DNA of 64,000 bases from SLRI01 sp964393275. Lineage in GTDB: Bacteria > Pseudomonadota > Alphaproteobacteria > Geminicoccales > Geminicoccaceae. The notes below the pieces were generated by a model, which did not search any database, was not told the DNA's origin, and saw only the letters and a list, made by a program, of their open reading frames with translations. A program made the position numbers and the translations under genes. Position 1 is the stretch's first letter; each line of letters starts with the position of its first letter. Location of the stretch: positions 1 to 64,000 of the forward strand of contig CAYMTA010000010.1 of assembly GCA_964393275.1 (NCBI GenBank), read 5' to 3'. Positions 1 through 8,457 of the stretch are shown one piece after another.

Positions 1-222
1 CCTCCAAGCGTTTTCAGCACCTTAGCACCTATGCGCTTGAAGCGGGAATCCACCGGCGCCAATCTGTCGATCCTGGAGAAGGTCGGACCATTGGCAATGG
101 AAGTGATGACGGGGCTGAAGCTGCCCGTCGGCGTCCGGCCCGACAGTTTCTCGATCGACCCTGCCAGCATCGACGGTTGGGGACCGGTCCACCGGATTGT
201 CCGTCCGGACGAACCGGACTGA
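1..222 (+). CDS. Unidentified protein, C-terminal part only (cut by window edge)
   Basis: This frame is open from the first base to a TGA at 220-222. The first in-window ATG is at 31, but no stop lies upstream of it, so it may be the last 73 codons of a gene that begins outside the window. It ends 3 bp from the stop of the convergent cytosine methyltransferase. That tail-to-tail placement is common for restriction-modification partners, but the visible sequence shows no nuclease motif and I do not recognise the family. It could also be a chance open frame; the local GC content is lower than in the core genes. Confidence 0.35.
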   Translation, partial: PPSVFSTLAPMRLKRESTGANLSILEKVGPLAMEVMTGLKLPVGVRPDSFSIDPASIDGWGPVHRIVRPDEPD

Positions 223-225
223 CCG

Positions 226-1710
226 CTAGGCCGGCAAGGCGATCAAGGCTGGTGAGGAACGATGCCCGGCCACCATCAGCGCCGACCGCATCTCCTTTGC
301 GATTGCCCGCGACAGAAGCGGCGGAACCGAATTGCCGATCTGTCGAAACGCCGGATTCATCGTGCCTTCGAACCTGAACCCATCTGGGAACGATTGCAGC
401 CGCGCGGCTTCCCTGACCGAGATGGTGCGCGCCTGATCGCCGTCGAAGTGAATGTGCGAGTAGCCGTCCTTGCCGAGGTGCGCCATCAATGTCCGCACGG
501 GCCAATCCGCCCGTAGTTTCCACCATTTATTGGGAAACTTTGTCGGATCGTATGGTGGCACCATTGCCGCCTGAAGCTGCAACCATTGCTCCGATCCTGG
601 ACGAGTTCTTCGAACAGCCGCTTCATCCAGGAATCGCGCCATCGCCAGTCGGTGCAACTCCGGATACTCACTGCCGGGCCGCATCAATGCAAAGAGCTCG
701 AAGTCACGTGGCAGGTAGCGTATCTGGTGGTCGTACAGACCTTCCGATGGCGCTTCGTAAGCCTCCCAGTCTTTCATCATCCGGGCGTAGGCCGATACCG
801 GTCGCCGCGCGTCGTATGCCATTGTGGGCACATCAAACCGGCGTGCTCCACGCTTCAAGGCGCCGGTTCTGAGCATCGCTCGGGCGTCGATCGGCGGCAG
901 GTCGCCAATCGCTTCAAACGCTGTCACAGCCGAACTCAGTTTGGACGAAGCAGACGGTGGTTCGACATAGTCGTGAGCCTTGGCGAACAGACCATTCAAG
1001 ACCTTCAGCGCCACCGCCCGCGAGCCCTCGTAGCCAACAGGCAAAGCATGCCAGTGCGTCGGCTCCGGAAAGCGCGGCGACACCGCCAACTCCCGACGGT
1101 ACGCTACTAGAAACATGCGCTCGCGCATCTGGGGAACACCATAGAACACGGAGTTCAAGAGAGTGTACCGACAGACGTAGCCCTTTGATTTCAATACCTC
1201 ACATATCTCCTCCGCAATGTTCTGACCACCATGATTTAAAACGTCCGGCACGTTCTCAAGGAGGATTGCAAGGGGCTGAAAGCAATCGACGTAGTAAAGG
1301 TACGATTTGTAGAGCTGGGCACGCGGGTCGTGCAGAAACGCCTGAGGATGATCGTCGATCTCTCGAAGTTTCGCCCGGCCGACGCGCGCAAACGCCTGAC
1401 AGGGTGGACCGCCGACGATGACGTCGACCGCCAAGTCCATCGGCCCCAGGCCAAGCTCGATGGAAAGCTCCTCGGGTGTCGTCGCGGTGATGTCGCGAGG
1501 CCGCGAATGGGGGAGCTGACCGGAATGGAAGTTCCGGCCGTGCGAGGCTGCTGCGTGCCCGTCGAACTCGACCGCGGCCACCACTTCGAATCCGGCGGAT
1601 CGGAACCCGAGGGAGAGGCCACCGCAACCGGCAAACAGGTCGAGGACCCGCAGCGGCTTTCCGTCGCCGATCCTCGCGATCTTCCGCCGTATCATACAGG
1701 CATCCGTCAT
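226..1710 (-). CDS. DNA (cytosine-5)-methyltransferase
   Basis: A 494-residue C5-cytosine methyltransferase that transfers a methyl group from S-adenosylmethionine to cytosine in DNA. Motif I (DLFAGCGGLSLGF, about residues 24-36) binds the cofactor. Motif IV (GGPPCQAF) carries the catalytic cysteine, Cys104. An ENV motif (LLENVPD), a QMRERMF motif VIII and a C-terminal GNSVPP motif X follow in the expected order, so the enzyme looks complete. The target-recognition region lies between motifs VIII and IX and gives no readable specificity. Its ATG overlaps the stop of the ribbon-helix-helix gene (ATGA), so the two are one operon. No endonuclease is visible inside the window, so it may be an orphan or part of a restriction-modification system beyond the left edge. 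Confidence 0.95.
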   Translation of the reverse strand: MTDACMIRRKIARIGDGKPLRVLDLFAGCGGLSLGFRSAGFEVVAAVEFDGHAAASHGRNFHSGQLPHSRPRDITATTPEELSIELGLGPMDLAVDVIVGGPPCQAFARVGRAKLREIDDHPQAFLHDPRAQLYKSYLYYVDCFQPLAILLENVPDVLNHGGQNIAEEICEVLKSKGYVCRYTLLNSVFYGVPQMRERMFLVAYRRELAVSPRFPEPTHWHALPVGYEGSRAVALKVLNGLFAKAHDYVEPPSASSKLSSAVTAFEAIGDLPPIDARAMLRTGALKRGARRFDVPTMAYDARRPVSAYARMMKDWEAYEAPSEGLYDHQIRYLPRDFELFALMRPGSEYPELHRLAMARFLDEAAVRRTRPGSEQWLQLQAAMVPPYDPTKFPNKWWKLRADWPVRTLMAHLGKDGYSHIHFDGDQARTISVREAARLQSFPDGFRFEGTMNPAFRQIGNSVPPLLSRAIAKEMRSALMVAGHRSSPALIALPA

Positions 1711-1904
1711 ATCCGCCGTCTTCCGGTCAGCTGCTCTTGGAACATGGACTGCTGCTCCGGAAACGACTCACGATCGAGATGCTCTCGGACCAGACGCGCG
1801 ATTAACGTAGACTTCTTGTAGCCCATCACGCGGCAGTACTCTTCGAGACGGTATGACTCCGCCTTGGTTAACAGGACCTGAACGCGCGCAGTCTCACTGG
1901 GCAT
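1707..1904 (-). CDS. Small ribbon-helix-helix-type DNA-binding protein
   Basis: A 65-residue protein with a predicted beta strand (RVQVLLT), a helix, a turn and a second helix (KKSTLIARLVREHL). This is the layout of the Arc/MetJ/CopG ribbon-helix-helix fold, whose dimers bind operators as regulators. A GGAGAGG ribosome site lies just upstream of the ATG. The stop codon overlaps the methyltransferase start (ATGA), so the two are translationally coupled. A controller role for the methyltransferase operon is likely but inferred. An antitoxin-like role is the alternative, though no toxin gene is adjacent. Confidence 0.65.
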   Translation of the reverse strand: MPSETARVQVLLTKAESYRLEEYCRVMGYKKSTLIARLVREHLDRESFPEQQSMFQEQLTGRRRI

Positions 1905-1919
1905 CGTCGCCTCTCCGAT

Positions 1920-1931
1920 ATTGCACTCAAT
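1920..1931. promoter_or_regulatory. Candidate operator, ATTG-N4-CAAT, upstream of the RHH gene
   Basis: A perfect 4-bp-arm inverted repeat (ATTGCACTCAAT) centred about 20 bp upstream of the RHH start. A TTGACA hexamer, readable as a minus-strand -35 box, lies at 1949-1954, so the repeat would fall near the -10 region, where a repressor would act. The repeat is short and the -10 is not convincing. Confidence 0.3.
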
Positions 1932-2353
1932 GTCGTCACGCTCATAGATGTCAACAGAAATGTGTATTTTTGCTCATATTACAAAATTGCCTTTGACCAA
2001 GCCGATGGTGCAGCGGGAACGGCTCCAGCCTATCCCGCAGCGGAGTTGTCACGAAGTCTCCGTCGGGCCTGAGCGCTCCGCCGGCCGAATCGGAGACGAG
2101 GAGGGCGGAGGCGATTTGCGCGGAGCGTAGCAGCGCTACGTGAGCACGAATCGACCGAAGCGCCGACGAAATAGCCGGCCGGCCGGCGGTGCGCTCGGCG
2201 CTGGATCGGGCTGCAGCGGACAACGGTCGCCATCCCAAGCGGCGCGAAGAGGAGGCGGTCGAGGATCAGCCGGGGAATGCCGATCAGGATCATAGGCTTC
2301 AAGGGACACTGCCCATTCCAGTTTCTAGCGCCACCATTGCAGCCATCCCCCCG
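1932..2353. other. Intergenic stretch with no recognisable gene
   Basis: AT-rich near 1945-1995, then GC-rich. I found no coherent protein, RNA gene or transposase fragment. A small hairpin (CGTAGC-AGC-GCTACG) sits at 2126-2140. Near 2312 the string AAGGGACACTGCCC, and near 2405 CGGACGTGTCCCC, resemble the GGGGAC-type strings in the island at 43.37-43.48 kb. The stretch marks the border between the methyltransferase patch and the GC-rich core. Confidence 0.4.
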
Positions 2354-2395
2354 AAAAAACCGGAGGGGCCGGTGGGGAGGCCGTGCCTCCCCACC
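2354..2395 (-). terminator. Double hairpin and T-run terminator after the sulfatase operon
   Basis: Read on the minus strand, an 11-bp perfect stem with a 3-nt loop (2371-2395) is followed at once by a second stem, ACCGG/CCGGT with loop CCCCT (2359-2373), and a run of six T. This is a convincing intrinsic terminator about 40 bp past the sulfatase stop. Confidence 0.7.
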
Positions 2396-2436
2396 AATCT
2401 GATTAAAAACGGACGTGTCCCCATAGCGACCCGTGC

Positions 2437-3945
2437 TCAGTCCTCTCCGCCTTCGGTGAGTGGAGCGCTGTCGTCGAGGCGGTTCATGTCGGGGGTCATG
2501 GGCCAGCGGTATTGGTCGGGGGGTCGGGTGGTGGCGGCCCATTGGGCGAGGAGGGCCTTGTCCTGGCGTCGCCGCTCGATCTGGCGGGCGATGGCCTCCG
2601 GGTTCCAGTCGGCGAGGAGCTGGCGCTGGAGCTGGTCGCGGATGGGCTGGTGGCGGGGGCTTTGGGCAAGGTCGTGCTGCTCTCGCGGGTCGTTCTCGAG
2701 GTCGAAGAGCTGGGGCGGGTAGCCATGGTAGTAGATCAGCTTGAAGCGGCCGCTGCGCAGCATGCGCTGCTGGACGGCCATGCCGCCGGTCCAGGCGGGG
2801 ACGGTGTCGGTGCAGTATTCGGAGACCGTGGTGTCGAGCCAGGGGGTGGCGGGGTCGCGGGCGACCTCCAGGAAGCTGGTGGCCTGGGCGCTGGGCAGGG
2901 GAGGTGCTCCCATGGCGTCGAGCATGGTGGCGGTGAGGTCGGTGAGGTTGATAACCGCCCGGCGGCGCTCGCCTTCGGGCAGTTGGCCGGGCCATGCCAG
3001 GATGCAGGGGACCTTGGCCGATTCGTCGTAGAGCGTGTGCTTCCACCAGAGGCCGCGCTCGCCGATCTGCTCGCCGTGGTCGCTGGCGTAGACGACGAGG
3101 GTGTTGTCCTCGAGGCCGGCTGCCTCGAGGGCTTCGAGGACCTCGCCGATCATCCGGTCGAGCCGCATGACGAGGGCGTAGTAGGCGGTGCGTGCGCGTT
3201 GCAGCTCGGCCGGGGTCACGTCGTCGAGGCGGCGGCTCTGGCGCCACCAGGCGAGCCAGGGGTGCTCCTCGCCCGGGGCGGGCGGGGGGAGGTCGGGGGG
3301 GCCGACGCGGCCGTCGAGGAGAGCGTAGTCCTCCGCCGTGGCGACGAAGGGGGCGTGCGGCAGGATCCAGCCGACGGTGAGGGCGAAGGGCTCGGCGTCG
3401 CCCTGGCGCCGGCGGCGGCCGAGCTCGTGCAGGTGGGCCACGGCGGCGTCGGTCGAGGCCTGGTCCTTGAGCTGGTAGGCGGACTGGCCCCGGCCGGAGC
3501 GGGCGACGCTTTCGCGCCAGGGGTCGTTGGCCTTGTCGAGCACGCCCAGGTCGTGGCGCGGCACGCCGGACCAGCTCGGGCTGTGGTCGCCGACGAAGCG
3601 CTCCACATAGCCGTGGAGCTGGTCGGGGCCCATGAAATGCGCGCGGCCGGCGAGGGTGGGCCGCAGGCCCGCCGCACCCAGGGCATGGGCGAAGGTGGGG
3701 GCGTCGGTCGGCAGGTGGTCGTCATTGGTCCAGCAGGCCTGGGCCGACGGGTGGCGGCCGGTCAGCATCGACATGCGCGACGGCACGCAGAGCGGCGACG
3801 GGCAGTAGCAGTTGTCGAAGGTGACGCCGCGGGCGGCCAGCGCGTCGAGGTTGGGGGTGAGGGCCATGCGGTCGCCGTAGCAGCCGGCGACGCGCTGGGC
3901 GTGCTGGTCGGAGAAGAGGAAGAGGAGGTTGGGTCGCTGGGTCAC
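2437..3945 (-). CDS. Sulfatase (type I, formylglycine-dependent)
   Basis: A 502-residue sulfatase family hydrolase that would cleave sulfate esters. The N-terminal NLLFLFSDQ strand carries the metal-binding Asp. CVPSR (Cys53-Arg57) is the CxPSR motif whose cysteine must be oxidised to formylglycine by a maturation enzyme, not seen here. A YASDHGEQIGERG metal-site motif follows in the middle. I chose the GTG at 3945 because homology begins there and a GAGAG ribosome site precedes it; upstream ATGs only extend into the permease gene in another frame. It is the last gene of a sugar ABC transporter operon, 8 bp after a permease, so the imported solute may be sulfated. No signal peptide is visible, which suggests cytoplasmic action after uptake. 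Confidence 0.9.
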   Translation of the reverse strand: MTQRPNLLFLFSDQHAQRVAGCYGDRMALTPNLDALAARGVTFDNCYCPSPLCVPSRMSMLTGRHPSAQACWTNDDHLPTDAPTFAHALGAAGLRPTLAGRAHFMGPDQLHGYVERFVGDHSPSWSGVPRHDLGVLDKANDPWRESVARSGRGQSAYQLKDQASTDAAVAHLHELGRRRRQGDAEPFALTVGWILPHAPFVATAEDYALLDGRVGPPDLPPPAPGEEHPWLAWWRQSRRLDDVTPAELQRARTAYYALVMRLDRMIGEVLEALEAAGLEDNTLVVYASDHGEQIGERGLWWKHTLYDESAKVPCILAWPGQLPEGERRRAVINLTDLTATMLDAMGAPPLPSAQATSFLEVARDPATPWLDTTVSEYCTDTVPAWTGGMAVQQRMLRSGRFKLIYYHGYPPQLFDLENDPREQHDLAQSPRHQPIRDQLQRQLLADWNPEAIARQIERRRQDKALLAQWAATTRPPDQYRWPMTPDMNRLDDSAPLTEGGED

Positions 3946-3953
3946 GGGTTCTC

Positions 3954-4916
3954 TCAGCGCACCGGCTTGCGGCCGCCGGCGGCGGTGATCACGGCGATGA
4001 TGATGAGGCCGGTCAGGACGTAGCGGATGCCGGCGCCGAGGCCGTAGGTGTTGAGCATGGTGACGATCAGGAAGAGGAAGAGCGAGGCGCCCCACAAGCC
4101 CGGCAGGTTGGCGAAGCCGCCGGCGACCGAGGTGCCGCCGATCACCACGACGGCGATCGAGGCCAGAAGGTACTCCTCGCCCATGTTGAGCGAGGCGCCG
4201 CCCGAGAAGGCGGCGAGCAGGTAGCCGCAGAGCGAGGCGAAGAGGGCGCTCATGACGTAGGTGGCGAGGCGGGTCCAGTCGACGGCGATGCCGGCGAGCC
4301 GGGCGGCGCGCTGGTTCTGGCCGATGGCGATGACCGAGCGGCCGAAGATGGTGCGGTGGAGCACGACCGCCATGAGGGCGGCGAGGGCAATGACGCAGAG
4401 CGCGAGCACCGGAAAGCCCAGGATTCGGCCGGTGGTGAAGTCGGCCAAGGCCGGCGGTGGCTTGATCCGGAGGCCGCGGCCATAGGCGATGGCGGTCGAC
4501 TGGATGATGAAGCTGGAGGACAGGGTGGCGATGATCGGCGGGATGCGCAGGGCCCGGATCAGCGCGTAGTTGACGGCGCCGACGGCGACGCCGCAGCCCA
4601 TGGCGGCAACGAAGCCGAGGGCGATCAGCGCGTCCTGGCTGTCCATGAGCTTGGTCGCGACCGAGCCCGCAAGCGTGATGGTCGCCGGCATCGAGAGGTC
4701 GACATTGCCGGGGCCGAGCGTGATGACGAACATCTGGCCGATGCCGACGATGACGAAGAAGGTGGCGAAGGTGAAGGCCGCGACCAGCACGTCCCCGGCG
4801 CCGCGCCCGGGGGTGAAGGGGATGGTGGCGAGCCAGACGAGGCCGGCGCCGACGAAGGCCCAGAGCCAGGGCTTCTCCAGGAGCCGGCGGGCCAGGCTGG
4901 CGGGGGCGGCGCTCAC
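3954..4916 (-). CDS. Sugar ABC transporter permease (RbsC/BPD_transp_2 type)
   Basis: A 320-residue inner-membrane permease with about eight to ten hydrophobic segments. It has the family signature of ribose/xylose-type permeases, including GNVDLSMPATITLAGSV near residue 75 and GGTSVAGG in the C-terminal half. The GTG start overlaps the stop of the upstream permease (GTGA). The pair would form a heterodimeric membrane channel served by the double ATPase at 5851-7290. The substrate cannot be read from the sequence; the sulfatase immediately downstream is the only clue. Confidence 0.92.
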   Translation of the reverse strand: MSAAPASLARRLLEKPWLWAFVGAGLVWLATIPFTPGRGAGDVLVAAFTFATFFVIVGIGQMFVITLGPGNVDLSMPATITLAGSVATKLMDSQDALIALGFVAAMGCGVAVGAVNYALIRALRIPPIIATLSSSFIIQSTAIAYGRGLRIKPPPALADFTTGRILGFPVLALCVIALAALMAVVLHRTIFGRSVIAIGQNQRAARLAGIAVDWTRLATYVMSALFASLCGYLLAAFSGGASLNMGEEYLLASIAVVVIGGTSVAGGFANLPGLWGASLFLFLIVTMLNTYGLGAGIRYVLTGLIIIAVITAAGGRKPVR

Positions 4917-5854
4917 CCCTGCTCCTCCTTGCGGTTGATCACCGCCCGAAGCGCCAGGACCAGGATCAGGATGGCGCCGGTGGCGCCGATCTGCCAGTCC
5001 GGCGAGATCCGCAGGAAGGAGAGGAAGGATCCCGCGAGGGTGAGCGTGATGGCGCCGATCACCGCACCCGCGGGCGAGACCCGGCCGCCGACGAACTCGC
5101 AGCCGCCGAGGATGGCGCCGGCGATCGAGAGGAGGGTGTAGCGGGCGGCGATGTTGGCGTCGCCCGAGGTGGTGAGGCCAATGAGCGCCATACCGGCGAG
5201 CATGCCGAAGACCCCGGCGAGGCCGAACATCACCACCTTGATCTTCAAGAGCGACCAGCCGGCCCGGTCGATGGCGCGCGGGTTGCCGCCGGCGCCACGC
5301 AGGATCGAGCCGTAGGCCGTGCGCATCAGGGCGATGTGGACGACGACGGCGATGACCAGGGCCGCGATGATCGGAAAGGGCACGTAGGGTGTGTGCAGCT
5401 TCATCAGCCAGCGGATCCAGGCGGGCGAGGTGCCGCCGGGTGTCGGCAGGATGAGCACGGCGACACCGAGCCAGACGAAGCTCATGCCGAGGGTGACGAC
5501 GATCGAGGGCAGGTTGCGCAGGTGGATCAGGGCACCGAGCCCGGCATAGACGAGGATGCCGGCCAGGAGGGCCGCGACGCCGAGGGGCGGGCTGTCGACC
5601 AGCCAGGTGGCGGTGACGCAGGCGACGTAGCCAACATAGGCGCCGATCGAGAGGTCGAGCTCGTTGACGCAGAGCACGAACATCTGGGCGATGGTGGCGA
5701 GTGCTATCGGGATCGCGAGGTTGAGCATCAGGTTGAGGCCGGTGTAGCTCATGGTCCGCGGCTGCAGCCAGAAGATGGCGGCGAGCAGGATCGCGAGCGA
5801 TGCCGCCGGCAGGATCGCCCGGAGCGTGCGGGGGGCGAGCAGGGCAGCCGTCAC
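4913..5854 (-). CDS. Sugar ABC transporter permease (RbsC/BPD_transp_2 type)
   Basis: A 313-residue permease paralogous to the one that follows. It carries the family segment VNELDLSIGAYVGY after the second hydrophobic stretch and a GGCEFVGG loop near the C-terminus. The GTG start overlaps the ATPase stop (GTGA, 5851-5854), and its own stop overlaps the next permease start, so three genes are translationally coupled. The C-terminus is cytoplasmic and basic (INRKEEQG). Confidence 0.92.
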   Translation of the reverse strand: MTAALLAPRTLRAILPAASLAILLAAIFWLQPRTMSYTGLNLMLNLAIPIALATIAQMFVLCVNELDLSIGAYVGYVACVTATWLVDSPPLGVAALLAGILVYAGLGALIHLRNLPSIVVTLGMSFVWLGVAVLILPTPGGTSPAWIRWLMKLHTPYVPFPIIAALVIAVVVHIALMRTAYGSILRGAGGNPRAIDRAGWSLLKIKVVMFGLAGVFGMLAGMALIGLTTSGDANIAARYTLLSIAGAILGGCEFVGGRVSPAGAVIGAITLTLAGSFLSFLRISPDWQIGATGAILILVLALRAVINRKEEQG

Positions 5855-7290
5855 GCCGCCTCGTCCGCGAAGGAGGCGTGCAGCACCTTTTCCTCGGTGA
5901 GCGCGTCGGCGGTGAGCTCGGCCGTGATCCGGCCGTCGCGAAAGACGTAGACGTGATCGCAGTGGAAGAGCTCGTCCATCTCGGTCGTGTACCAGACGAA
6001 GGTCCGGCCCTTGACCGCCTCGGCGCGGAGGATGGCGTAGACCTCCTGCTTGGTGCCGACATCGACGCCGCGCATCGGATCGTCCATCAAGACGATCTCC
6101 GCGGTCGAGCCGAGGGCGCGGGCGAAGAGCGCTTTTTGCTGGTTGCCGCCGGAGAGCGAGAGGATGTTGTTGGCCATGTCGGGCGTGCGAATGCCGATCC
6201 GCCGCCGCCATTCCTCGGCGAGCTCGACCTCGGCACCCGGGTCGATCAGCAGATGGCGGACCATGTCGCGGAGCGAGCCGACCGAGATGTTGGCGGCGAT
6301 CGACCAGAGCGGGAAGACGCCGTCGGTCTGCCGGTCGCCCGCGACCAGCGCCGACCTCTTCGACCCGAGCCGGTCGAAGAGGTCGACCAGCATGTCGGTC
6401 TGGCCGTGCCCGGCGAGCCCGGCGAGGCCGACCACCTCGCCCGGCCAGGCCATGAGCTCGGGGCCCTGCCCTTGACCCGCGGGCCGGGCCCGGCAGCGGG
6501 GCTCGCCCCGGCGCTTGGTGACGAAGCCGGCACCACCCGTCGAGGCCGCCTCGGCGACGCTGCCCATGGCGGCGACCAGCGACGCCCGGTCGAAATCGGC
6601 GGCATCGCGCGCCTCGACCACGAGGCCGTCGCGCATCACCACGACCCGGTCGGAGGTCTCGAGGATCTCGCCCAGGAGATGCGAGATCAGGATGGTGCTG
6701 CCGCCCTCCTCGACGAAGCGGCGGACGAAGGCGAGGAGCTGGTCCGCCACGAGCGCGTCGAGCGAGGAGGTCGGCTCGTCGAGGATGACGAGGCGCACCG
6801 GGACGTCGGTGACCGAGAAGGCGCGGGCGATCTCGACCATCTGCCGGCGGGCGATCGAGAGGTCGCCGACCACCTCGCCGGGCTCGATGCCGTGCCGGGG
6901 GAAGATCCGGTCGAGCCCGGCCATGACCAGCTCGGCGGCACGCCGCCGCCAGCCCAGGCCCCGGATCGAGGGGTGGAAGACCCGCGCGTTCTCGGCCACG
7001 CTCAGGTTCGGGCAGAGCGACAGCTCCTGGAAGACGCAGCGGATGCCGTGGCGCTGCGCCGTCACCACGTCGTAGCCCTGGCTCAAATCCTGGCCGGCAA
7101 CGGCGATCCGCCCCCGGTCGGCTGCCAGCGTGCCGGCCAGGATCTGCATCAGCGTCGACTTGCCGGCGCCGTTGTGGCCGACCAGCCCGAGACACATGCC
7201 GGCGTCGACCACGAGGTCGACACCGGCGAGGGCCCGGACGGCGCCGAAGCTTTTCGCGACGCCGTCCAGCTCGACGATTGGCGCCGTCAC
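5851..7290 (-). CDS. Sugar ABC transporter ATP-binding protein (RbsA type, two NBDs)
   Basis: A 479-residue protein with two nucleotide-binding domains in tandem. The first has Walker A GHNGAGKST, the signature-like LSIARRQMVEIARA and Walker B VILDEPTSSLD. The second has a degenerate Walker A (GLAGHGQTD), a canonical LSGGNQQK signature and VLMDDPMRGVD. This asymmetry is normal for the RbsA/XylG/MglA family. It starts at a GTG 13 bp after the binding-protein stop. It energises the two permeases encoded next. The linker between the domains is shorter and more basic than in Escherichia coli RbsA, a minor difference. Confidence 0.95.
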   Translation of the reverse strand: MTAPIVELDGVAKSFGAVRALAGVDLVVDAGMCLGLVGHNGAGKSTLMQILAGTLAADRGRIAVAGQDLSQGYDVVTAQRHGIRCVFQELSLCPNLSVAENARVFHPSIRGLGWRRRAAELVMAGLDRIFPRHGIEPGEVVGDLSIARRQMVEIARAFSVTDVPVRLVILDEPTSSLDALVADQLLAFVRRFVEEGGSTILISHLLGEILETSDRVVVMRDGLVVEARDAADFDRASLVAAMGSVAEAASTGGAGFVTKRRGEPRCRARPAGQGQGPELMAWPGEVVGLAGLAGHGQTDMLVDLFDRLGSKRSALVAGDRQTDGVFPLWSIAANISVGSLRDMVRHLLIDPGAEVELAEEWRRRIGIRTPDMANNILSLSGGNQQKALFARALGSTAEIVLMDDPMRGVDVGTKQEVYAILRAEAVKGRTFVWYTTEMDELFHCDHVYVFRDGRITAELTADALTEEKVLHASFADEAA

Positions 7291-7303
7291 AGCCCGGGGA
7301 AGC

Positions 7304-8323
7304 TCAGGGCGCCGCCTTGGCGATCACGCCCTGGGTATCCTCGAGCGTGTACTCGATATTGGCGACGCCACCCGGCTCGGTCGTCGCGAGGAAGGATTCG
7401 AGCTCGTCCTGCGAGATGCTCAAGAGCGGCACGACGATGTCCTTGGGCACGTCCTGGCCGTCCAGGATCTGCTGCGCCACCCAGAAGGCCAGCGTGCCAA
7501 CGCCGGGAGCGCTCGAGATGGACATGGTCACGTAGCCGTTCGCGTCCTTCTGCTCCTTCCACCAGAGCAGCTCGTCCTGGCGGTTGCCCATGATGATCAG
7601 GGGCGTGGGCCGCTCGGCCGCGGCGAAGGCCTGGGCGGCGCCGTAGCCGTCTCCCCCCTGGGTGACGACGGCGTCGATCGCCGGCAGGCTCGGCAGGATG
7701 CCGGCGACCGCCCGCTGCGCCACGGCCTGGTCCCAGTCGCCGTGCACGGTGCCGACGACCTCGAACTGCGGGTGCGCCGCCACGCCGTCGTGGATGCCGC
7801 GCGAGATGTCGTCGTCGACGCTCACCCCGGCGAGGCCGCGGATCTCCAGGAGCTTGCCGCCGTCGGGCATCTGCTCGGCGAGGAAGTCGATCTCCGCCGT
7901 GCCCATGCTGTGATAGTCGTAAGTTACCCGCCAGGCGCAGGGCTCGGTGACGACGCCGTCGAACGAGACGACGACGACCCCGGCGTCGCAGGCCTCGCGC
8001 ACCGCACCGTTCAGGGCGTCGGCCGAGGCGGCGTTGAGCACGATGGCGTCGTAGCCCTGCAGCACCAGGTTCTGGATCATGGCCGCCTGCTCGGTGACCT
8101 GGTTCTCGGCCGTGGTGAAGGCGTCGGCGGCGGCGACCACGCCGTCGGCCACCGCCTGGCTCGTCACCTTGTCCCAGCTCCGCAGCATCGCCTGGCGCCA
8201 GGAATTGCCGGCATAGTTGTTGGAGAAGGCGATGCGCTTCTCGGCCGTGTCGGCGAGCGCCACGCCACCGGCGAGCGCCAAAGCGAGCACCGCGAGGGAT
8301 GCCCCTTGCAGCGTGCGTTTCAT
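7304..8323 (-). CDS. Sugar ABC transporter substrate-binding protein
   Basis: A 339-residue periplasmic binding protein of the RbsB/Peripla_BP_4 class. A Sec signal peptide (basic MKRTLQG, hydrophobic stretch, cleavage after ALA) spans about residues 1-24. The mature part begins with the typical strand RIAFSNNYAGNSWRQ, and the hinge-region segment VTQGGDGYGAAQAF is near residue 215. It is the first gene of the operon with the double ATPase, two permeases and the sulfatase. The ligand is unknown; a sulfated sugar or sulfated polyol is a reasonable inference from the terminal sulfatase. Confidence 0.93.
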   Translation of the reverse strand: MKRTLQGASLAVLALALAGGVALADTAEKRIAFSNNYAGNSWRQAMLRSWDKVTSQAVADGVVAAADAFTTAENQVTEQAAMIQNLVLQGYDAIVLNAASADALNGAVREACDAGVVVVSFDGVVTEPCAWRVTYDYHSMGTAEIDFLAEQMPDGGKLLEIRGLAGVSVDDDISRGIHDGVAAHPQFEVVGTVHGDWDQAVAQRAVAGILPSLPAIDAVVTQGGDGYGAAQAFAAAERPTPLIIMGNRQDELLWWKEQKDANGYVTMSISSAPGVGTLAFWVAQQILDGQDVPKDIVVPLLSISQDELESFLATTEPGGVANIEYTLEDTQGVIAKAAP

Positions 8324-8387
8324 GGTTCCTGTCCTCCCAGAGGTTGCTTCTGCGCGAAACTGAGTCGGAAAACCGTCCGGCGCCTCA

Positions 8388-8421
8388 GGGCTTAGCCGGA
8401 ATGCCGACGCCGGAAAAGCCC
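8388..8421 (-). terminator. Imperfect hairpin between two operons
   Basis: GGGCTT (8388-8393) and AAGCCC (8416-8421) can pair, with inner CCGG/CCGG pairing. It lies between the hydrolase stop at 8458 and the start of the next operon. There is no T-run, so termination is only possible, not shown. Confidence 0.25.
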
Positions 8422-8457
8422 CGAGCGCGCCGGACGGGTGGCGCTATTGCATGGCGC

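Noticed and set aside
29..526. Minus-strand 165-codon frame near the left edge
   Set aside because: It overlaps the methyltransferase C-terminal region in another frame and shows no motif.
2512..4023. Long open frame (503 codons) opposite the sulfatase gene
   Set aside because: Gly/Ala/Val-rich translation with no motif; it is the antisense of a gene with a clear active site, and such frames are frequent at this GC content.
2437..4095. Sulfatase start upstream at 4095
   Set aside because: The added 50 residues are the permease gene read in another frame (Arg/His-rich); the GTG at 3945 has a ribosome site and starts at the homology.
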